The notes under the pieces are model-generated. The model was given only the letters and a program-made list of their open reading frames with translations, was not told the DNA's origin and did no database searches. Source: Corynebacterium provencense (GTDB lineage Bacteria > Actinomycetota > Actinomycetes > Mycobacteriales > Mycobacteriaceae). From it: a DNA stretch of 44,754 nucleotides. The DNA lies in the NCBI GenBank assembly GCA_900049755.1, contig LT160594.1, positions 35,582-80,335 of the forward strand, read 5' to 3'. Positions 7,975 to 16,874 of this stretch are shown here, in pieces. Both the position numbers and the translations under genes were made by a program. Numbering within the stretch: the first letter of the stretch is position 1; every line of letters starts with the position of its first letter.

Positions 7975-8232
7975 CCAGTTGTGCGGGACATCCGGAAGGA
8001 CGGTCTGCACGACAGTGAGTCCCCGGTATCCGCCGATGTAGAACTCTCCGTCGCCGGGGGGTGCGGACCGGTTCATGTCGAAGTCACCGATGTGGGTCAG
8101 CGGCCAGGCCGGATTGAGCTGGGCGAGAAGCTTCCGCGCGTATCCCCGGTCGGCTGCAGGCTCCGCGGCGAGAACGGCACGCGGATCCGCCGCGGTGATG
8201 AACCAGAGGGTGACGACCTGTTGTGACCCCAT
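6907..8232 (-). CDS. DUF6928-like protein, native C-terminus replaced
   Basis: ATG at 8232; GGAGG lies 9 nt upstream inside the end of sepH (3-bp gap), so the pair is co-transcribed. About 215 residues look native: VVTLWFITAADP, ADRGYARKLLAQLNPAWPLT, IGDFDMNRSA, GEFYIGGYRGLTVVQT and HWLGFRVSDEIDIPVAAF. These match DUF6928 proteins of corynebacteria, whose function is unknown. Upstream of about 7590 the frame enters the acyl-CoA synthetase scar in antisense and then the antisense of the SpoU gene, ending at 6907 (441 codons). The natural stop has been lost, so this gene was cut by the same event as its convergent neighbour. Confidence 0.65.
   Translation of the reverse strand: MGSQQVVTLWFITAADPRAVLAAEPAADRGYARKLLAQLNPAWPLTHIGDFDMNRSAPPGDGEFYIGGYRGLTVVQTVLPDVPHNWSLSGLPQLTEPFAPFASLTRMIPTADLLVTVHTPGNRDGLGGFAHWVGGRMTRCFYATREHIIEDTGLPLPAEAAFWEGDTEAHGIELPFRPSEMAAAAVTHWLGFRVSDEIDIPVAAFAIDGRPEVRTGRPGDLPVPAVPAGHRELVGDVDVLRDLVAGQCALAELTDVPGGQRCGRVALGVLQGGLRVRRHRHHPVATVTEVRQTSLPGGCLPRHVCERHAENMPHGHPHDPPVQRVGATGTEKHRTDTQPRRIAEQGADVLVVPHTFEDADDAVAGVQSVEHLGDGGLGYPVGGSDEAAVHVESGDVGECLPVHLVERDTGETCRDSRVGGRGVHKFGQAPRETHHAAHREA
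7432..7548 (+). pseudogene. Fragment of an acyl-CoA synthetase (C-terminal domain)
   Basis: About 39 codons in the same frame as the broken SpoU gene read GNPAAPLTARDIREFCEG, then a basic stretch and YKIPKYVHVTDEFPMT. This is the C-terminal subdomain of AMP-binding acyl-CoA synthetases, just before the catalytic T-G-K lysine motif. No other part of such a gene is seen nearby. It is best read as a scar of a deletion or recombination between two loci. Confidence 0.7.
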
Positions 8233-8235
8233 CCG

Positions 8236-9285
8236 TCATTTCCTCCGCCGGGGTGGGTTGCGGACCCCGAGCAGCACATCCTCCCAGTGCGGGGTTGCAG
8301 CGCCCTTCCTGCGTCGGGAAGGGTGGGACGGGGATCTGCCGACCGCATCGCCGAACAGGTCCACGGTCGACCCGTCACGCCTGGCGGGGCCCGGTACCCC
8401 GGTATCACCGTCCGCGCCGGTGGCCCCGTTGTCGCCGATACCGCCGTTGCCGGCGGCGTCTCCGTCAGTGGGGAAGACGTCGTCGACGACGTCACCGTTC
8501 CCGTCGAACCCGTCACCGGGCTCTCCGGCCCCGGGTACGGGGGTGACACTGCGGACCGGCCGGTTGAACCGGGGGTCGATGAGGTCGCCGGCGACCGAGT
8601 TCGCGGGCTCGACCGTGGACGGTCCGGCTCCAGGCGTCCGGGCGGGTACCCAGCGGAACTCGGCGACGAACTGGGTGGCACCCCGTCTGTTGCCCCGGGT
8701 CCAGGTCACGGTGACGATCCAGGCGTCGGAGGAGTCCATGGCCGCGTCCCACTCGGCGGCTCGGACATCCTCCCCCCGGGCACCGAACGCGGTGGCCAGG
8801 ACCTCCCAGAGCGTGTGCTCCGCCGGACCGTCGGCGCGGACGGGGTAGGCGTCCCTGGCCAGCTGGGCGATACGGTGCCGTTCCATCTCGATGGGGTGGG
8901 CGTACGGCAGGAGACGGGACTCCGGTTCGCCGGTTTCCGCGGCGAGCTCGGCGACGGTCGCCCCGTGCCGGAGGCGTTTCTGGATGTCCCGGGGACGCAG
9001 ACGGACCTTCTCCCTGCGCTCCTTCGGGGCAGTGCCTCCGCCGCGACCGTCGGCTGCCCCGGAGAGGGGGCGGACGGCGGGTCCGGTTGAGGTGGGGGTC
9101 GTGTCGGCAGCCTGTCCGGCACCTGCGGATTCTGTGCCGCCGGTGGTGGGGGAGGCGGTGAGGATCTCCTTCAGCGGGCCGGTGACCTCCAGCAGGAAGC
9201 GCTCACCGTCCTCTGCGGAACCGGGGACGCGCAGGACCAGGGAGGTGGCGTCACTGTCGCCGGGGACGAACTCCAGTTCCTGCAT
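8236..9285 (-). CDS. sepH: SepH cell-division regulator (DUF3071)
   Basis: 349 residues. The N-terminal DUF3071 domain (about 1-190) begins MQELEFVPGDSDATSLVLR and contains a helix-turn-helix-like stretch (RPRDIQKRLRHGATVAELA) and the conserved YAHPIEMERHRIAQLA. A wall of acidic and Gly/Asp-rich low complexity follows (about 250-320). The C-terminal basic motif RRRKGAATPHWEDVLLGVR is typical of SepH. In Streptomyces and Mycobacterium SepH binds FtsZ and promotes filament assembly. ATG at 9285 follows GGAGGTCCCG; the longer frame upstream has no family match. A TACAGT -10 box lies at 9331-9326. Confidence 0.88.
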   Translation of the reverse strand: MQELEFVPGDSDATSLVLRVPGSAEDGERFLLEVTGPLKEILTASPTTGGTESAGAGQAADTTPTSTGPAVRPLSGAADGRGGGTAPKERREKVRLRPRDIQKRLRHGATVAELAAETGEPESRLLPYAHPIEMERHRIAQLARDAYPVRADGPAEHTLWEVLATAFGARGEDVRAAEWDAAMDSSDAWIVTVTWTRGNRRGATQFVAEFRWVPARTPGAGPSTVEPANSVAGDLIDPRFNRPVRSVTPVPGAGEPGDGFDGNGDVVDDVFPTDGDAAGNGGIGDNGATGADGDTGVPGPARRDGSTVDLFGDAVGRSPSHPSRRRKGAATPHWEDVLLGVRNPPRRRK

Positions 9286-9413
9286 CGGGACCTCCGTGGT
9301 GGTAGTGAAAGCTCTCTCGCCTGCGACTGTAGCGCACACCTGCACAGATACGTCGGAATGACGGGCTGTTCCCCTCCACGGACCGGTTCCGGAGATCCCG
9401 GGCGGTGCGGCTG

Positions 9414-10721
<1,308 letters not shown>

Positions 10722-10725
10722 TCAT

Positions 10726-10745
10726 AAGGGGGAGAGTCTGGGGGT
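10726..10745. promoter_or_regulatory. Candidate RamA boxes upstream of gltA
   Basis: AAGGGGGA (10726-10733) and TGGGGGT (10739-10745) resemble the short G-run boxes of the acetate regulator RamA, which is known to control gltA in Corynebacterium glutamicum. They lie about 70-85 bp before the predicted transcription start. G-runs are common in this DNA, so this is suggestive only. Confidence 0.4.
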
Positions 10746-10777
10746 ACCCGTGGCGCGGAGTATCCGGTACCGGCGTG

Positions 10778-10819
10778 TTGCCTGTGTCGGGAATTCTGTA
10801 GAGTGTGTCCTATCCCACG
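10778..10819 (+). promoter_or_regulatory. gltA promoter with overlapping GlxR-like site
   Basis: TTGCCT (10778-10783) and TAGAGT (10799-10804) could be the -35 and -10 boxes, with a short 15-bp spacer. TGTGTCCTATCCCACG at 10804-10819 matches 9 of 12 defined positions of the GlxR consensus and would cover the start of transcription, where binding would repress. GlxR control of gltA is known in C. glutamicum. Confidence 0.45.
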
Positions 10820-10933
10820 ACCGCCCGCGGTCCGGTCAGTCCGGCCGTGTGCCCTCCTCCGGGCCGCCATCACTGGTGGCGATCGGACTGTGGACGTAAC
10901 CGAGAACTTGAGAAAACATCGAAAGGGATGTCA

Positions 10934-12229
10934 ATGGCTTCCGAGAACCAGGACAAGGCCGTTCTCCACTACCCCGGTGGCGAGTACGAGATGCCGATCG
11001 TGAAGGCGACCGAAGGAAACTCCGGTTTCGCACTGGGTAAGCTCCTCGCCGAGACGGGTTACACGACGTTCGACCCCGGGTACGTGAGCACCGGTTCCAC
11101 CAAGTCGCAGATCACCTACATCGACGGAGCCAACGGGATCCTGCGTTACCGCGGCTACGACATCGCCGACCTCGCCAACAACGCCAGCTTCAACGAGGTC
11201 AGCTACCTGCTCATCAACGGTGAACTCCCGAACGAGACCCAGCTCGAGGACTTCAACCACAACATCCGCAAGCACACCCTGCTGGACGAGGACTTCAAGA
11301 GCCAGTTCAAGATCTTCCCCCGCAATGCGCACCCGATGAACGTTCTCGCGTCCTCGGTCAACATCCTTGCGACCTATTACGAGCATGAGCTAGACCCTCT
11401 CAACAAGGACTTCCAGCTCAAGAACACCTACCGGCTCATGGCCAAGGTCCCGATGCTCGCCGCGTACGCCTACCGGGCGTCCAAGGGCAAGCCGTACATG
11501 TACCCCTCGAATGCGCTGAACGCCCGGGAGAACTTCCTGCGCAACATGTTCGGCTACCCGACCGAGGAGTACGAGATCGACCCGGTGGTCGCCAGGGCCC
11601 TCGACAAGCTGCTCATCCTTCACGCCGACCATGAGCAGAACTGTTCGACCTCGACAGTCCGCATGGTGGCGTCCTCCCAGGCGAACATCTACGCCTCCAT
11701 CGCCGCCGGCGTCAACGCGCTGTCGGGCCCGCTGCACGGTGGAGCCAACCAGGCGGTCCTGGAGATGCTCGAGGACATCCACTCCAACGGTGACGACGCC
11801 ACCGAGTTCATGGCCCGGGTGAAGAACAAGGAGCCGGGCGTCAAGCTCATGGGCTTCGGTCACCGCGTGTACCGGAACTACGATCCCCGTGCCGCCATCG
11901 TCAAGGAGTCCGCGCACGAGATCCTGGACCACCTCGGTGGCGACAACCTGCTGGACCTGGCGATGAAGCTGGAGGAGATCGCCCTCAACGACGACTACTT
12001 CATCAGCCGGAAGCTGTACCCGAACGTCGACTTCTACACCGGTCTGATCTACCGGGCCATGGGCTTCCCCACGGACTTCTTCACCGTGCTGTTCGCCATG
12101 GGCCGGCTCCCGGGCTGGATCGCCCACTACCTCGAGCAGGTCAACGACCCGACCGCGAAGATCAACCGGCCCCGCCAGATCTACACCGGCGAGACCCTCC
12201 GCAAGGTCACCCCGCGCTCCGAGCGCTGA
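10934..12229 (+). CDS. gltA: Citrate synthase
   Basis: 431 residues, hexameric type II size. The catalytic residues are visible: the first His in GPLHGGANQ, the second in the signature GFGHRVYRNYDPRA, and the Asp in NVDFYTGL. The conserved GNSGFALGKL and YIDGANGILRYRGYDI near the N-terminus also fit. It condenses acetyl-CoA and oxaloacetate to citrate at the entry of the TCA cycle. ATG at 10934 was chosen over ATG 10928 because GAAAGGG ends only 1 nt before the latter and 7 nt before the former. Confidence 0.96.
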   Translation: MASENQDKAVLHYPGGEYEMPIVKATEGNSGFALGKLLAETGYTTFDPGYVSTGSTKSQITYIDGANGILRYRGYDIADLANNASFNEVSYLLINGELPNETQLEDFNHNIRKHTLLDEDFKSQFKIFPRNAHPMNVLASSVNILATYYEHELDPLNKDFQLKNTYRLMAKVPMLAAYAYRASKGKPYMYPSNALNARENFLRNMFGYPTEEYEIDPVVARALDKLLILHADHEQNCSTSTVRMVASSQANIYASIAAGVNALSGPLHGGANQAVLEMLEDIHSNGDDATEFMARVKNKEPGVKLMGFGHRVYRNYDPRAAIVKESAHEILDHLGGDNLLDLAMKLEEIALNDDYFISRKLYPNVDFYTGLIYRAMGFPTDFFTVLFAMGRLPGWIAHYLEQVNDPTAKINRPRQIYTGETLRKVTPRSER

Positions 12230-12294
12230 CACCGTACCCGGTGCCGCCCCACGCGGAACCGGGTCACCATCGTCACTGCCGCCGGCAGCTGTCA

Positions 12295-12326
12295 CCCCGC
12301 CCCGCATGAACAGCGGTCGGCGGGGC
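12295..12326 (+). terminator. Possible gltA terminator
   Basis: GCCCCGC (12299-12305) pairs with GCGGGGC (12320-12326) across a 14-nt loop, followed by TTGTCATAT. The U-tract is weak. Confidence 0.4.
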
Positions 12327-12480
12327 TTGTCATATCCGGGGTCTCCATCGCCTGACCTGCCGGTTCCCCTCCTTCCGCCCTGACTGTTCCCCTCCGGCCT
12401 TCCCCCGGTCACACCGGTTCCCGGACGGGGTCGGGGAGTTCGCGCTCCTGCCTCGACCGGGGTTTTCCGCGTGCAGCTGG

Positions 12481-12515
12481 TAGACTGGCGCGGTTGTATC
12501 CGACGAGAAGAGGAG
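12481..12515 (+). promoter_or_regulatory. -10 box and ribosome site of the FKBP gene
   Basis: TAGACT (12481-12486) is a likely -10 box. AGGAG (12511-12515) lies 10 nt before ATG 12526 but only 1 nt before GTG 12517, which favours the ATG. Confidence 0.4.
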
Positions 12516-12525
12516 TGTGACCGAG

Positions 12526-12885
12526 ATGGTCAAGCCGCAGATCGACGCCCAACAGGGGCCGGCCCCTGAAGAACTGGTCATCGAGGACATCACCGTCGGT
12601 GACGGCGCCGAGGCCGTGGCAGGCGGCATGGTCGAGGTCCACTACGTGGGCGTCGACTACGAGACCGGGCAGGAGTTCGACTCCTCCTGGGACCGTGGAA
12701 CCACCATCGAATTCCCCCTCGCCGGGCTTATCCAGGGATGGCAGGACGGAATCCCCGGCATGCGGGTGGGAGGACGCCGCAAGCTGACCATTCCCCCGGA
12801 ACTGGCCTACGGCCCTGTCGGCAGCGGCAATCCCCTGGCCGGCCGTACCCTCGTGTTCATCATCGACCTCGTCGACGCCCGGTAG
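12526..12885 (+). CDS. FKBP-type peptidyl-prolyl cis-trans isomerase
   Basis: 119 residues forming a single FKBP domain: VEVHYVGVDYETGQEFDSSWDRG, FPLAGLIQGWQDGIPGMRVGG, RRKLTIPPELAYG and TLVFIIDLVD carry the usual pocket residues (Y, F/D, W, Y). No signal peptide is seen, so it is cytosolic. It would speed prolyl bond isomerisation during folding. It lies directly downstream of gltA, the conserved place for this gene (fkbA/fkpA) in corynebacteria. Confidence 0.93.
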   Translation: MVKPQIDAQQGPAPEELVIEDITVGDGAEAVAGGMVEVHYVGVDYETGQEFDSSWDRGTTIEFPLAGLIQGWQDGIPGMRVGGRRKLTIPPELAYGPVGSGNPLAGRTLVFIIDLVDAR

Positions 12886-12961
12886 CGCCAACGGGTAGTG
12901 CGAACCGGTGGTGCGAACCGGTATCCACACCGGTGGGACTGTGGTCAGCTTCTGACGACAG

Positions 12962-13525
12962 TCAGCCTTTCACGACGCTGCGGAGACGCAGGGTGTTGAT
13001 CCTGCCCAGTTCCCGGACCGTCGTCTCCCATTCCGTGACGGTCGGGTTCTCCAGCCGGCGGCGTAGCAGTCGGAGGACCTCGTGACCGCCGATCCCCTGG
13101 GCACAGACGAGGAACAGGTGGTGGAAGCGCTCCTCGTAGCGCCGGCACAGGTCGGCGATCTCGCTGAGGACCTCAGGTGGAGATTCCAGGATGAATGACT
13201 GCTCTTCCCTGGAGTAGATGTCGGAGGTCTGTTCACCGAGGACCGGGTGAGCCTGGATACTGTCGAGGACCTCGACCCGCGGCATTCTGAGCAGTTCGCG
13301 GTGTGCGACATCCAGGAGGTGCTCCAGGTTCCGGAACGGGGCGGCTGCGGCGACCTCTTCCCCGAGAGTGGGGTTGTAGAGCAGGTCGCCGATCATCGCC
13401 GAAATCTGGGCAGGCGTCATCCGGTTCAGCTCGGCGAGGGTGGTGTGGAACGGCGTGGCGGTCCGGGTCGGGGCGATGAGCTCGGAGTCTGAGGAGTTCT
13501 CGGCGATGGCCTGTGATTCAGTCAT
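12962..13525 (-). CDS. OHCU decarboxylase-like protein (UraD family)
   Basis: 187 residues. The frame LAELNRMTPAQISAMIGDLL, FRNLEHLLDVAHREL, IQAHPVLGE and YEERFHHLFLVCAQG followed by a run of basic residues (LLRRRLEN) is that of 2-oxo-4-hydroxy-4-carboxy-5-ureidoimidazoline decarboxylase, the third step of urate breakdown to allantoin. AHPVLGE replaces the common HPDLAG motif, and GRINTLRL closes the domain. No urate oxidase or HIU hydrolase gene is nearby; the nearest purine gene is the NCS2 permease 7 kb away. The ATG at 13525 has no clear ribosome site. Confidence 0.75.
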   Translation of the reverse strand: MTESQAIAENSSDSELIAPTRTATPFHTTLAELNRMTPAQISAMIGDLLYNPTLGEEVAAAAPFRNLEHLLDVAHRELLRMPRVEVLDSIQAHPVLGEQTSDIYSREEQSFILESPPEVLSEIADLCRRYEERFHHLFLVCAQGIGGHEVLRLLRRRLENPTVTEWETTVRELGRINTLRLRSVVKG

Positions 13526-13581
13526 GTACCCAGGAAACCCTGTCGTCGTTTCCGCCCTGTTACGGGGCGGTGACCCCGAAC

Positions 13582-13627
13582 GTTAACCCTCCGTCAGCGC
13601 AGTTAACTGACAGTAGTCGCCGTTAAC
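13582..13627. repeat. Three GTTAAC palindromes at exact 20-bp spacing
   Basis: GTTAAC occurs at 13582-13587, 13602-13607 and 13622-13627, upstream of the UraD gene. A 20-bp period is close to two helical turns, so the three sites would face the same side of the DNA. An operator array is the simplest reading. Confidence 0.65.
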
Positions 13628-13630
13628 TCA

Positions 13631-13679
13631 CCCCCTTTCGGGGCGGCAGGTCCGGACCTGTCAGGTCCTGCCGTCCCCC
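13631..13679 (-). terminator. Probable terminator of the ABC transporter operon
   Basis: GGGGCGGCAGG (about 13640-13650) pairs with CCTGCCGTCCCC (13668-13679), enclosing the palindrome CAGGTCCGGACCTG (13647-13660) as an alternative fold. A second small hairpin CCCC-CTTTC-GGGG lies at 13632-13644. There is no long U-tract. Confidence 0.5.
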
Positions 13680-13723
13680 CGTCGGGCTTCCCCGGCAGGC
13701 ACTCCCGTCCGGCTCACGGGCCG

Positions 13724-14905
13724 TCACCGTCGCCGCAGTGCCTGGATCCAGCCGAGCTTCCGGCCGTTGTGGAGGATCGACGCCCGGTAGATTCTCGCGA
13801 CAACCACGAGGACCAGGGTGGTGACCACGGCGAACAGCAGGAACGACGCGACCAGCCCCACCCCGGACAGGTTACCTGCGGCGAACTGCATCGGTGCCAC
13901 CCCCATCGACACCGGCGGCACCCACGTGAGCACCTGCATCACCGGGGTGTCCAACGCCGAGAACCCGAACGCCGGCGGGTACAGCGCCGCGAAGAGCAGC
14001 AGCATCACCGGCATCTGCGTACTGCTGAGGTCCTCAGCCCGGCTCACCAGAGACCCTGCGGCGGCGTACAGCGAACTGAAGAAGAGCATGCCCAGGACGA
14101 AGGCGACCAGCAGCACCACCAGTGTCAACGGATCCAGATCCACCTCGCCGAGCAGGTCGGTGGCGGACATGGCGGCCACCGCGGACCCCAGGATGACGGC
14201 GGTGCCGGCGAAACCGATGACCAGCATCGCGAGCACCTTGCCGGCGAGCAGGTCGAGCGGCCGGATGGTCGCGAGAATGATCTCGACGACCCTGGACGAC
14301 TTCTCTTCGGTGACCCGGCCCCCGACATTGCCGGAGAAGATCATGATGAAGGTGACGATCACCATCGTGCCCAGCATGGTCGTGACCACGGCAGGGGCCG
14401 TGTCCCCGGAATCCGAGTCGGAGACGTCGACTGTGTGGAGGGTGGCGTCCGGCATCGCCGCCGCAAAGTCCGCGGGGTCCACGCCGACCGCGTCAAGTGC
14501 CTCGGCCTGAGTGACCGTGGCGACGACCGCCCCGGCGGCGGCGGACAGTGCCGGGTCAGGGGCACCGTCGCTGACGAGTTCGAACCGCCCGTCAGAGCGC
14601 ACGAGAGCGGCGTCCTTTCCGTCGTCCTTCACCGCCGCGGTCGCCTCCGCGAGGTCGGCTGCCGCAGTCACCTCGATCCCGTCGCCGGTGACGGTCGACA
14701 CGGTGGCGGTGTCGACTCCGGAGACGACCAGTGACGGACGGTCCTCACCACGGTCGCTGAGCCAGCTGAGAATGAACACCCCGCCGACGACGACAATGAA
14801 GACGATGGCTGTCGAGATGATCAGACTTCTGCTGCGCAGGGCGACCTGGATCTCGCGGCCGGCGACCGTGCGGACCGCGTCGAGATGAGAGTACCGGGAG
14901 CTCAT
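13724..14905 (-). CDS. ABC-2 type transporter permease (NatB-like)
   Basis: 393 residues. One N-terminal transmembrane segment (SLIISTAIVFIVVVGGVFIL) is followed by an extracytoplasmic domain of about 120 residues and then five hydrophobic segments. The sequence VGGRVTEEKSSRVVEIILATIRP between the first and second group is the coupling motif of ABC-2/NatB-type exporters. It overlaps the upstream ATPase gene by 4 bp (14902-14905). Such pairs export sodium, antibiotics or peptides; the substrate is not evident. Confidence 0.88.
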   Translation of the reverse strand: MSSRYSHLDAVRTVAGREIQVALRSRSLIISTAIVFIVVVGGVFILSWLSDRGEDRPSLVVSGVDTATVSTVTGDGIEVTAAADLAEATAAVKDDGKDAALVRSDGRFELVSDGAPDPALSAAAGAVVATVTQAEALDAVGVDPADFAAAMPDATLHTVDVSDSDSGDTAPAVVTTMLGTMVIVTFIMIFSGNVGGRVTEEKSSRVVEIILATIRPLDLLAGKVLAMLVIGFAGTAVILGSAVAAMSATDLLGEVDLDPLTLVVLLVAFVLGMLFFSSLYAAAGSLVSRAEDLSSTQMPVMLLLFAALYPPAFGFSALDTPVMQVLTWVPPVSMGVAPMQFAAGNLSGVGLVASFLLFAVVTTLVLVVVARIYRASILHNGRKLGWIQALRRR

Positions 14906-15819
14906 GACGCCACCACTTCCTTGAACAGTTCGTTGAGATCGGGAACGCGACGGGTGAACCCGTGCACCGGGCCCGCGGCGAGAGCGGCGTTGAGGATGGT
15001 CTGGTCGTCGACACCACCGGCGTCGAGGAGAACAGTGGAGCCGTCGTCGCCGGGACCGCCTTCGCCCCCGGTCACCCCGGTGACTGTCGTTCCCGGCGGG
15101 TACCAGTCGCGGGCGGGGGTCCTGATCTCGAAGATGACCGGACCCCGGCCGCGGAGCTCGTCGACCGTGCCCTCGGCGCGCATCTCACCGCGGGTGATGA
15201 TGCCGACCCGGTCGCAGAGGCGTTGCACGAGGTCGAGCTGGTGCGAGGAGAACAGCACCGGTACCCCTTCGGCGGCCTTGGCGAGCAGCATCTCACTCAT
15301 GACCGACACCGCGACCGGGTCGAGACCGCTGAAAGGTTCGTCCAGGATCAGCAGGGCGGGGTCGTGGACCAGACTCGCGGCGAGCTGGACCCGCTGCTGG
15401 TTGCCCAGGGACAGTTCCTCGAGCCTGGAGTCGGCGCGGTCCGCCAGTCCGAGCTGTTCCAGGAGCCCTGCGGTGGTTTTGCGGGCGGACGCCCTGGTCA
15501 GTCCGTGGAGTCTGCCGAAGAACTCCAGCTGGTCGGCGATGCGTTCCTTGTCGTACAGTCCGCGTTCCTCCGGCATGTATCCGATGGCCCGGCGGATGTC
15601 GTCGTTGACGGGGGTGCCGTCGACCCGGGCTTCGCCGGAGTCAGGGGAGAGGACGCCGAGGGTGATCCGCATCGCGGTGGACTTTCCGGCGCCGTTGGAG
15701 CCGACGAATCCGTAGACCTCCCCCGGGTTCACCGTGAAAGTGAGGTCGTTGAGGGCCCGGACGGTGGATCCGCCGGTGCTGAAGGTCTTGGACAGGTGGT
15801 CCAGTTCCAGGGTGGGCAT
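14902..15819 (-). CDS. ABC transporter ATP-binding protein
   Basis: 305 residues. Walker A GSNGAGKST, signature LSLGNQQRV (a variant of LSGGQ), Walker B LLILDEPFSGLD and the switch His in FSSHQLD are all present, so it should hydrolyse ATP. The C-terminal 80 residues form the extra domain typical of NatA/BcrA-like exporters. The ATG shares one base with the stop of the upstream membrane-protein gene (TGATG), so the operon is translationally coupled throughout. Confidence 0.93.
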   Translation of the reverse strand: MPTLELDHLSKTFSTGGSTVRALNDLTFTVNPGEVYGFVGSNGAGKSTAMRITLGVLSPDSGEARVDGTPVNDDIRRAIGYMPEERGLYDKERIADQLEFFGRLHGLTRASARKTTAGLLEQLGLADRADSRLEELSLGNQQRVQLAASLVHDPALLILDEPFSGLDPVAVSVMSEMLLAKAAEGVPVLFSSHQLDLVQRLCDRVGIITRGEMRAEGTVDELRGRGPVIFEIRTPARDWYPPGTTVTGVTGGEGGPGDDGSTVLLDAGGVDDQTILNAALAAGPVHGFTRRVPDLNELFKEVVAS

Positions 15820-16448
15820 CAGGTGCTCCTCTGGTCGTTGTCGGGCAGTTGCGGTGCTGCTGAGTCGGTTGACGGTTCAGTTGACGGTTCGCTGGTGGGG
15901 TCGGTGGTCCGGTCCGGCGGCACCGGGCCGAAGGTCGTGGCGTAGGCGATGGTCGGCATGGCGACGGCGGCGAGAACACCCAGCAGTGTGAACAGGCCGC
16001 CGGTGTACATCCACCTGTCCAGACTGCCGATGTCGGAGGCGCCGAGGATGATCATGAAGGTCGAGGTGACCATGGCGAGGATCACGAGCCATCCGTAGGC
16101 GGTGACCTGCCAGGTCCTCAGGACCTCCAGTTCGTACTCGTCGAGTTCCTCCTCGGGAGCGACATCGCGGATATTGATGACGGTGCGCAGCATGGTCCAG
16201 TTGGCCAAGGAGATCACAGTGAACAGAAGCCAGGCGAACATGACGGGCGGCCAGAAGACCTGGATCACGCTGATCACCGTGCCCAGTGCCAGGGATCCCA
16301 GGTAGGTGCGGACAAGCAGCCGGGTGCGGTGCGGCGTCCTCCAGCCGGAAAGCCGGGCGGAGACTGCGTCGCTGCGCCGGCGCCAGCGTTCGCTGCGGTC
16401 CCGGAGCCGGACGTTGATTCGGGAGGAGAAGGCTGTGACGGGGTTCAA
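15819..16448 (-). CDS. Membrane protein of the XRE-ABC operon
   Basis: 209 residues with four hydrophobic segments, an N-terminal basic region (RINVRLRDRSERWRRRS) and an acidic loop (EEELDEYELEVLRTWQ). The last 25 residues are a Thr/Ser/Pro/Glu tail (TEPSTEPSTD). The TTG start at 16448 overlaps the TGA of the XRE gene by 4 bp (TTGA); a start further upstream would lie deep in that gene. The family is not recognised. Its constant position between the regulator and the ABC genes suggests a sensor or accessory role in the same transport system. Confidence 0.7.
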   Translation of the reverse strand: MNPVTAFSSRINVRLRDRSERWRRRSDAVSARLSGWRTPHRTRLLVRTYLGSLALGTVISVIQVFWPPVMFAWLLFTVISLANWTMLRTVINIRDVAPEEELDEYELEVLRTWQVTAYGWLVILAMVTSTFMIILGASDIGSLDRWMYTGGLFTLLGVLAAVAMPTIAYATTFGPVPPDRTTDPTSEPSTEPSTDSAAPQLPDNDQRST

Positions 16449-16720
16449 GGGGCGTCCTTCCTGGTGTTCCGGTAGATCTCCGAGGACAGGGGAGGGAACT
16501 CCGTGCGGCTGAACACCGCTTCGACGGGGAGGTCGAAGACCTCGCACACGCGGAACGCGAGATCGAGACTCGGGTAGTGGTCACCGCGTTCGAGCGCGCC
16601 GACCGTCTGGGGGTTCACGTCGAGCAGATCGGCGAGAGCCGCCCGGGTCATGTTCCGCTCGGCGCGCAGCACCCTGATCCGGTTGTGGATCGGGGCGGCA
16701 GGTTTCTTCCGTGGTGACAC
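16445..16720 (-). CDS. XRE-family transcriptional regulator
   Basis: 91 residues. A lambda-repressor-like helix-turn-helix fills residues 12-70: IHNRIRVLRAERNMTRAALA, LLDVNPQTVGALERG and YPSLDLAFRVCEVFDLPVEA. Small regulators of this type often control an adjacent ABC exporter. GTG at 16720 is the first start that includes the whole domain, and the promoter elements place the transcription start at or next to it. It is the first gene of the four-gene operon. Confidence 0.85.
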   Translation of the reverse strand: MSPRKKPAAPIHNRIRVLRAERNMTRAALADLLDVNPQTVGALERGDHYPSLDLAFRVCEVFDLPVEAVFSRTEFPPLSSEIYRNTRKDAP

Positions 16721-16721
16721 A

Positions 16722-16756
16722 ACAACAAGTGTTGTATAAAAGCAACGAAGTGTCAA
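16722..16756 (-). promoter_or_regulatory. Promoter and probable autoregulatory operator of the XRE operon
   Basis: On the minus strand TTGACA (16756-16751), a 17-bp spacer and AACACT (16733-16728) make a promoter that starts at about 16721, next to the GTG at 16720 (leaderless). The perfect inverted repeat ACAACA-AG-TGTTGT (16722-16735) covers the -10 box and the start. A repressor bound there would shut off the operon. Confidence 0.6.
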
Positions 16757-16874
16757 CAAAACAAGCAAAATATATGTTGAATACATCTGGAAGACACGTC
16801 CACGCGCATACCCTCGACGGGGACGCCGAACCCCTTCCGCGACGGACGGAGAAAATTCGCGTACAACGGGACCC

